A DNA stretch of 64,000 bases from Xylaria sp. FL1777 (lineage: Eukaryota > Ascomycota > Sordariomycetes > Xylariales > Xylariaceae): assembly GCA_022578965.1 (NCBI GenBank), contig MU400570.1:62001-126000 (forward strand), written 5' to 3'. The notes below the pieces were generated by a model. It was not told the DNA's origin. It worked only from the letters and a program-made list of their open reading frames with translations, and did not search any database. Position numbers and translations under genes: made by a program. Shown piece by piece: positions 57,585 through 64,000 of the stretch (position 1 is its first letter; each line of letters starts with the position of its first letter).

Positions 57585-58423
57585 TTACAAACCCTCCTCG
57601 ATCTTCTTCAGGCATTCGGGGAATTCCTTCCAGTCGTACATGATTACGTTGGCATTGCACTGCTCTTTGAGGAGTGTAGCCATTTGCTCCATCTTCTCCT
57701 TGCCTTCCTCGATGCCATAGACACCGACGTAGCCGATAAGAGGGATGCCCGCACGCATAGCAGCAGTAGCACCACTCTTGCTGTCTTCGACGGTGACGCA
57801 CTCAGAATTCTTCACTCCGAGCTGCTGGCATGCATAGTTGTAGATAGCAGGATCAGGTTTGCTAGAAGGCGGGGTCAAGCTGGTAGCAGCACTGTAGACG
57901 TGCTCGTCGGGAAAGTAGTGGTCAATGCCAGTCTTTTTCAGAGAGGCAACGACACGCGGCTTAGCAGAAGTGCTGACCACGGACATGGGGTAACCTTGCT
58001 GCTTGAGAGCCTCCAGTTGCTCGGGTACTCCAGGGCACGAAGTGCACTTCTCGGCCAGCTTGGCGGTGACTGCACCGAGCTCACGGTCGACGTAGGTATC
58101 GACCTCCTCGGGAGTCATAGTGAAGCCATGCTTCTTCTGAAGGCCAACGAGCATGCCACGGAAGTTATGGCCGACGAAGTCCTCAAGAAGCTGGTGAACA
58201 GTGTAGCGCTCGGACTTTCCCCATTTCTCGAGAACCTCGTTAGTCAAGTCGGTGCAGGCCTCGAAAGCCAGACGCTCTGACAAGCAGAGGGTGTTGTCGC
58301 AGTCGAGGAGGATGTACTTGACCTGCACATAGTCAATTGTCAGCATGTAAATACCTAGTGCATGGCACATAATCTTCTCTTGACGGACTTCGGGTTGAGC
58401 TCGTAGCAACTTACACGAGGCAT
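57585..58423 (-). CDS. HAD-superfamily hydrolase (phosphatase/phosphomutase-like)
   Basis: Spliced model complement(join(57585..58322, 58415..58423)), 248 aa. Exon 1 is just 9 nt (Met-Pro-Arg). After splicing the protein begins MPRVKYILLDCDNTLCLSER, with the HAD nucleophile motif DxD (Asp10, Asp12). Motif II lies in MSVVSTSAKPRVVASLKKTG (Ser/Thr), the motif III lysine is in SLTPPSSKPDPAIYNYA, and motif IV acidic residues are in CVTVEDSKSGATAAMRAGIP. The four-helix cap between motifs I and II places it in subfamily IA, with beta-phosphoglucomutase and phosphoglycolate phosphatase. The exact substrate cannot be told from sequence. It diverges from EMC5 with 612 bp between start codons. Confidence 0.88.
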
Positions 58424-59035
58424 TGTGAGGAGTTGGGATTCCGAGGCACTGGAATCAAACGAGTGGTGAAATTGGTATATGCGTGCTCGCTTAACGACGA
58501 GTTTGCAGTTTGCAGAGGACGATGATGTCAAACACAATAGCTCAAGTGGATCGACGATGAACTAGTGAACTGAGTTGGTGTTGAAAATGGTGGGAGGTGG
58601 AGTGCCCCCAGAGAGTGCCCCTCCTTGGGTTTAAGAGCTAAAAAACTGGCGTTGTGGGGGAGACGAGGGGCTGATTTCCATGTGAGACCAAGTGGGTTCC
58701 GATGACGGGCGCCTCTGTTTAAATCCCGCTCAAACCAACCAATCACAACTCAGAATTCGCGCACAAGGCTGTTAGTAGACCTGATACTTACATAATCCAA
58801 TATCTGCCGATATTCCGTGGGGAAATATGTATAATTTGTTTTATCAGGTGTTTATGCAAATATGCAATTAACCAAGCTTCAAGCAAATTCGCACGTGTAT
58901 GAGGTAAGGTCCCTGTCGCGGTGCTCATAAGTTGGTCATGACATCAAAAGTGTCTTAGTAGCCAACATCTACCATAGCTTCCGCCTCTTTCGAACTTCCG
59001 CCTCACCACAGGCGGAATCTCAATCCTGTCAAAAA
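58424..59035. promoter_or_regulatory. Shared divergent promoter HAD gene / EMC5
   Basis: 612 bp between divergent starts. It has a CCAATCACAA near 58739-58748. No other signal identified. Confidence 0.4.
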
Positions 59036-59534
59036 ATGACGTGGATATCCAAGAGCACCACGGCTTTCGGGCTAGTCCTGCTCACCCATGCGTATGCACT
59101 CTTTTCTTGTTTCTATTCTACAGAGGAGCCTTCAGCTACTAACCCGACTCATGTCCAGCTGCTACTCAGCGCATGAACACTCTGCTCTCCAATCTCACCG
59201 AGCTGCCTCGCTTTCTTCTTTGGCCTCGATCCAGTCTGGTACCGCCTCCTCGCTTCCCATCGACATCACGATCGAGACCATTGTCGCAACTTTCATCATC
59301 TGCTTGGGGCTTGTAGTGGGAACAAACCAGCTACGGCCCATACAATGGCGAGTTTGGGCCGGGAAAATTGAACAGGAAGGAGAAGCTGGGTTCAAGAATA
59401 ATAATGGAGAAGTTGAAAAGGACTATGTGGGAAACCCTTTTCGCCTATTGGAAAGTCGTCCAGGATTTATTGATATTCGAAAACAAAGGAGTGAGTTCGC
59501 TACGTGGGTGAAAGGGAAAGGAGCCGAGACATGA
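59036..59534 (+). CDS. EMC5: ER membrane protein complex subunit 5 (MMGT1-like)
   Basis: Spliced model join(59036..59091, 59159..59534), 143 aa; the 67-nt intron has a CTACTAAC branch site. The spliced N-terminus MTWISKSTTAFGLVLLTHA, then CYSAHEHSALQSHRAASLSS, is the first transmembrane helix and the conserved CYSAxEH motif of Emc5/MMGT. A second transmembrane helix, ITIETIVATFIICLGLVVGT, is followed by LRPIQWRVWAGKIEQEG. The C-terminal ~60 residues are cytosolic and hydrophilic (NPFRLLESRPGFIDIRKQRS). Emc5 is a core subunit of the EMC insertase that places tail-anchored and multi-pass proteins in the ER membrane. Size agrees with the family (~130-145). Confidence 0.93.
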
Positions 59535-60127
59535 AATCTATGTGAAGTAAAATATATTTTATCAGGAAAATGTATCAAGGACACTTAATTTCATGGTTTC
59601 TGTCAGAACTGTTTTCAGCACAGCACTAATATGCAACGCACACAATTTTGCAGATGTCTCTATACATCCCTGCGCATGGAAGAGGAACAGAGTGCTACAT
59701 GAGAAGTACTGAATAGAGATAGTCCCCTAAGACTACCTAGTAAGAAATACAGTTGCCTCGCAGCGGTTCTTGCCGAGTATCATAGCTCTTTCATTTTCCA
59801 ATGTTTGACCCCCTGCCACTTCACTCTTTATCATATCCGTCTACGGAAGGGAAGCACCTACCTGGGTAGGTATATTAGATATTTGTGTATTATATGGGGT
59901 TCTTTCCCCTTTTTCTGCCTTCAAGCTTCTCGAGTGGGTGGTTCGAAAGGAGTAGTCTCCAAGTCTTGATCACATTATCACAAGTTCAACCCCCCTGAAA
60001 TTTCATCCTTCGTCAAGATTCTTAGACTCTCCTGTTGACTCATACAGTCCCTGTTGCCAATTGTAACAAGCCTAAATAGGAGTGAGGCTCTTCTGGAAAG
60101 TACCGAAATCTATGCATTTGACGAACA
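59535..60127. other. Intergenic upstream of MSH5
   Basis: 593 bp between two plus-strand genes. TACCTACCTGGGTAGGTA at 59858-59875 is an inverted TACCTA pair. The rest shows no clear signal. Confidence 0.45.
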
Positions 60128-63100
60128 ATGGCATCCCATCCACAAGGTTCACAGACCCCCCTCAAGCCATCCCCTACCACATCCGCTCCCCCCAGAGGGC
60201 TGGGAAGAGCAATGTCGTCACGATCGCAAACACCGTATCCTATAGAACGGTCGGTATTCTCCTCGCCAATTCCCAGAGTCAGTCGAGGCTCAGAGCGAAC
60301 GCGTTCTCTCAGCAATCGGCCAAGGGCTGCAAGTATCGTCAACCCACGTACCGCCACGCCAGTTTACGAGTCTTCGCCTCCGCTGCTTGCATGTGTTAAT
60401 AGACCTGGTCTCTCGTTACGTTCTCCTTCTGGAGCTCCATCGAGTACAGACCAGACCTTCGAGAGTGGACGGGATGGAGGGGACGACGAGATTCTTTCGG
60501 AAGAGAGTGCTGATGCGATGAATGAAATTATCATGGCGGTTGATATGAGGGACCGTGGACCTCGGGGCTCCATTATTGGCTGCGCGTATTATGTTGTTCT
60601 AGAAGAAGCTCTGTATCTGCTTGAAGATGTGGCGATGGCCGGCGTCGACCTTGTCGAGACTCTACTTCTTCATGCGCAACCTACCACGGTGCTCATCTCC
60701 ACGAGGGCACCCGAGCCTCTAGCCCAATTTCTCGCTCGCGGCTCCCAGGATATCAACGGTAATCAAGGTAAGATCTTGTACTCAAGCTTGTCAAATGTTC
60801 AGATACTGAATTACTCCAGATTTCCCAGGCGCTTATATTCTGAGAAATTTAAATTCGACAGACTTCCGTTATGAGACAGGCAAAAATAAACTGATAGACC
60901 TTCATCTTGAGACGGATGCCCCGCAAAGCATGGTATATACAACTATTATTGACAATACTGTGCTCGAGGACCAAAGTCGGGGGTCTAGACAGGGGCAACT
61001 CATGCAGTTGGCGACATTCGTCAATCTTGACAGTCAGCTCTCTGTTAGAAAATTCCCAAAGCTGTGTACTAACATTGCTCAAAGCTAATGTTCTCCAGAT
61101 CGGCTGCGCTGGCGCGGTGCTAAGCGATGTTCAACGTAGGAGAACGATACAATATCTGCCGAATGACCCCGATGCCCTGGCCGCCCTTAGAATTCGCTCA
61201 GTGAAGATGTTTTCGTTATTCAACTCTATGTTTGTCAACGCCGACACGCTCGCCTCATTGCAGATTATGCAATCAGAGTATCACCCTAACAGCCACCAAC
61301 GTGGCCCAACAGGCTCTACTTCAGGTGCTAAAGAGAGTCTCTCTGTCTATGGTCTCTTTTCTCACCTAGCTGCCACACCTCAGGGCAAATTGAAACTGCG
61401 TCGGATGTTCTTACAACCAAGTATAGATATTGACCTCATTCGTGAGAGACAATGGGGCATTTCTTTCTTCCTCCGCCCCAGTAACGCTGATGCCTTGTGT
61501 GGCATCACCAAAGATCTCAGGAAAATCAAAGATATGAAATCTGTCGTATTACTACTACGGAAAGGTATTGATAGTATTGGCCGTAAGGTAACTGTAGCAA
61601 ACAGCGTCTGGGCTATGCTTCAAAAGTTTGCTGCTTATAGCCTGCAGTTAAGGGAATCTCTTCGAGCCCTACCAGACGGAGAGACGGTCGACGTAGTAAA
61701 AAAGGTAATCGATAGATAACGCCCTTATATGGGAATTCATCTAATACGGACTCTCCCAGGTCATTCAAGTCGTCGATCCGTTTCAGATTCGCCAAGTCGG
61801 AGAACTCATCACTGAAACAATTGACCCTGAGCAGTCCGTGGACCGTGGAAGAACGGCTGTAAAACAAGGTATTGATGTTGATTTGGATGAACGGAAAAGA
61901 AGCTATGATGGCATGGAAAGTTTCCTTGCCAACGTGATCGCCAAACTACAAGGCAGTATTCCAGAATGGGCCAGGCAATATGTAAGGAACTGCATCTTCT
62001 TTCCTCAACTGGGATTTTTGACGGTCGTGTCAATCAACCCACAGACTGGGAAAGGCAATTACGATGGGGAGGGATTACACGATACATGGGTGTGCATGTT
62101 CCTTGCAGATGGTTGTGCCTACTACAAAAACCGGCAGATGAAGGAATTAGATGAAGAACTGGGAGACTTGTACTGCATGATTATAGGTATTTATTTTTCG
62201 TTGAAGGTCGCCTCTATCACATGCTCATATTCTGCAGATCGGGAGATTGAAATCATCCATCAACTTGCAGTTACAATCCTAAGCAGGGAAACGGCAATCA
62301 TCGCGGCTTCTGAGGTACTTGGTGAACTCGACAGTCTCATCGCCTTGGCTACACTTTGCGGCCAAAACAAGTGGACAGCACCTAAAATGACCAACGCAAA
62401 TATCATACACATCCAAGGTGGCCGTCATCCCTTACAAGAACTAGTCACGCCATCTTTCATTCCCAACGATTGCTTCTTAACTGGAGGAATGGGAAACCAT
62501 ATGCGCGAAGATGACGACGCATCGTCTTCCGAGGTTGTCGATAACTTACCAGAATCGCCAAGTACAATCATTATCACAGGTCCCAATCATTCAGGGAAAA
62601 GCGTCTATCTCAAACAAGTTGCAATCATTGTCTATCTGGCGCACATTGGGTGCTTCGTACCAGCCGAGCATGCTCAAATCGGCCTAACAGACCGCATCCT
62701 GACACGGATCTCAACACGCGAGAGCGTGGCTCGCTCAGAAAGTGCATTTGCTATTGACCTACGGCAAGTGGCGTTTACGATGAACTTCGCAACTCGACGA
62801 AGTCTGATCATCATTGACGAATTTGGAAAGGGCACAAACAGCCAAGATGGTGCAGGTCTAATGGCCGCTGCTATCACTCATTTTGCAAGCCTTGGCTCCG
62901 AACGATCCAAACTTCTAGTTGCGACTCACTTTCATGAGATCCTCGACGGAGATTTTCTCCTGGAAAGTGCAGAGCTAGCCTTTGCCCATATGAAGATTCA
63001 CATAGATCTTGATACTCCAACAACAGAAGACCAAGTGACTTATTTGTATCAGTTTGCACTAGGCAGAAGTATTTCTAGCTTCGGCAGTCGTTGTGCTGCA

Positions 63101-63358
63101 ATGAACGGTATCGATCAAGCCATCGTGGATAGGGCGGAATCAATCATACTTCAAATTGTGCGCCACGAAGATCTAGAAATCGCGTGCTCGAAGTTATCAG
63201 AGGACGAGGCTCAGAAACTTGAGGCGGCAGAGACAGTTGCTCGAGCATTTCTTGAGGAAGACTTTATACATCCGCCAATATCGACCCCCAAATCTGAGGT
63301 TAAAACTTGGTATCGGAGCAAGCTCGAGAAAATTCTATCACTAGACGCACCTGTATAA
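60128..63358 (+). CDS. MSH5: Meiotic MutS homologue Msh5
   Basis: Spliced model join(60128..60767, 60820..61043, 61099..61704, 61760..62186, 62238..63358), 1005 aa. The first ~125 residues are disordered (Ser/Pro/Arg). The MutS core begins at EIIMAVDMRDRGPRG. A conserved middle segment reads QLSIGCAGAVLSDVQRRRTI after the second splice, followed by the clamp and lever region. The ATPase has Walker A TGPNHSGKSVYLKQVAIIVY (~residue 747), HIGCFVPAEHAQIGLTDRIL, TRESVARSESAFAIDLRQVA and Walker B LIIIDEFGKGTNSQDGAGLM (~825). GKSVYLKQVA plus VYLAHIGCFVPAE separates Msh5 from Msh4. With Msh4 it stabilises Holliday junctions for crossovers in meiosis. The last intron (51 nt) is stop-free and in frame. 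Confidence 0.94.
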
Positions 63359-63914
63359 AAGGGAAGTTTATAGTTCTGCTGACTGGGCTTTAGTCTGCCT
63401 CGTTAGTCACACTTCAACGAATATATAACGACTACGTAACCATGGAAATGAGTCGGGCAACGGCGTGCTGTTACTCCAGATAACATCAGTTCATGCTGTT
63501 CTTAACTTTGACTGACGACCTGGCAAAATTAGACACAATTGGAATGTAATAGATTAGCAGATCCCATATTAATAAAATAGTTTGTTAATGCGCTTGAATG
63601 CCTAGCTAGGCTGTGGTTAGCTCTTCGAAGTTTAAGTCACGGACTTGTAACCAAATTCACGCGAAAAGCGATATTGCGCCTTTGAATTTCAACCAATTCT
63701 TGTAATGTTGCGGTATCGTTAACGCTATTCTAACAGTAAATGATGATGCGCTTGCGGTCGTACACAGCGAAAATATTAGATTATCATTATGCCACGGCAT
63801 TTCCAAGTTTAGCGACTTATTATTACCTCTTCTCAGGGCAAAAAAACACGACCTAGCCTCTCATCCAACTCGAAACGGTACCATAGCTAGGTACCTAGAT
63901 AAAGACTAGTTGAG
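63359..63914. other. Convergent 3' region between MSH5 and the edge gene
   Basis: 556 bp, AT-rich, no gene recognised. CTAGGTACCTAG, a perfect 12-bp palindrome, lies at 63888-63899 just before the stop of the minus-strand edge gene. Confidence 0.5.
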
Positions 63915-64000
63915 TTAAAAGCCCAGAGCTAGCGCAGCACCCATGGCAGCGACGATACCGAACATCGAAGCCGAGCTCGTGAGGCGGGCAGCACTGTCCT
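63915..64000 (-). CDS. 3' end of a probable GPI-anchored protein (cut by window edge)
   Basis: Only the last ~28 codons are in the window, read on the minus strand to a TAA at 63915-63917. The translation ends in DSAARLTSSAS followed by a hydrophobic MFGIVAAMGAALALGF and stop, the usual GPI-attachment signal of fungal wall and surface proteins (small residues, then a hydrophobic C-terminus). The 5' part lies beyond base 64000, so the function cannot be told. A hydrophobic end could also be a plain transmembrane tail. Confidence 0.6.
   Translation of the reverse strand, partial: DSAARLTSSASMFGIVAAMGAALALGF

Overview
The window is nuclear DNA of a filamentous ascomycete (Pezizomycotina, probably a Sordariomycete). 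The evidence is the gene set, the short spliceosomal introns (43 modelled, mostly 48-106 nt, with GT..AG ends and CTAAC/TACTAAC branch points), the codon usage, and fungal lineage proteins such as the Nup120/160-type nucleoporin, the Nbl1/borealin N-domain protein and Ser/Thr-rich single-pass and GPI-anchored wall or membrane proteins. I reconstructed 27 protein genes by joining open frames across introns: 26 complete and one cut by the right edge. No rRNA or tRNA gene, CRISPR array or intact transposon was recognised.

Layout. 0-8 kb: a stand-alone Rieske protein, a Cys-rich membrane protein, and the head-to-head pair RPL9 / VPS26. 8-13.7 kb: head-to-head NUP120 / RAD51. 13.7-26 kb is gene-poor and relatively AT-rich; it holds a SprT-like zincin, a one-TM disordered protein, a formyltetrahydrofolate deformylase (purU type) and a disordered phosphoprotein-like gene. 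26.5-31.3 kb is a compact ribosome-related block (ACL4, GIR2, PUF6). 32.8-41 kb: a Ser/Thr-rich membrane protein, RPB4 / TRS23, RPN10 / NBL1 and TMA22. 42.8-49 kb: a large protein with a C-terminal methyltransferase domain, and calnexin. 51.6-54 kb: MDE1 (methionine salvage) and a GPI-type protein, with a short telomere-like tract between them. 54-57.5 kb is a 3.8-kb non-coding stretch with a (CTGT)n microsatellite broken by an assembly gap. 57.6-64 kb: a HAD hydrolase / EMC5 pair, MSH5, and the 3' end of another GPI-type protein.

How the genes relate. Most are conserved housekeeping genes: translation and ribosome assembly (RPL9, ACL4, GIR2, PUF6, TMA22), transcription (RPB4), proteolysis (RPN10), trafficking (VPS26, TRS23), nuclear pore (NUP120), recombination (RAD51, MSH5), chromosome segregation (NBL1) and ER folding (CNE1, EMC5). 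Many are arranged as divergent pairs sharing one intergenic promoter region. I see no biosynthetic cluster, defence island or other obvious new system. The most interesting items are structural: a TRS23 start codon split by an intron, stop-free 3n introns in NBL1 and MSH5, tiny exons, an unusual Gly/His-rich N-terminus on calnexin, an MCB-like site upstream of RAD51, and a recurring palindromic TAGGTACCTA-type motif in the intergenic DNA.
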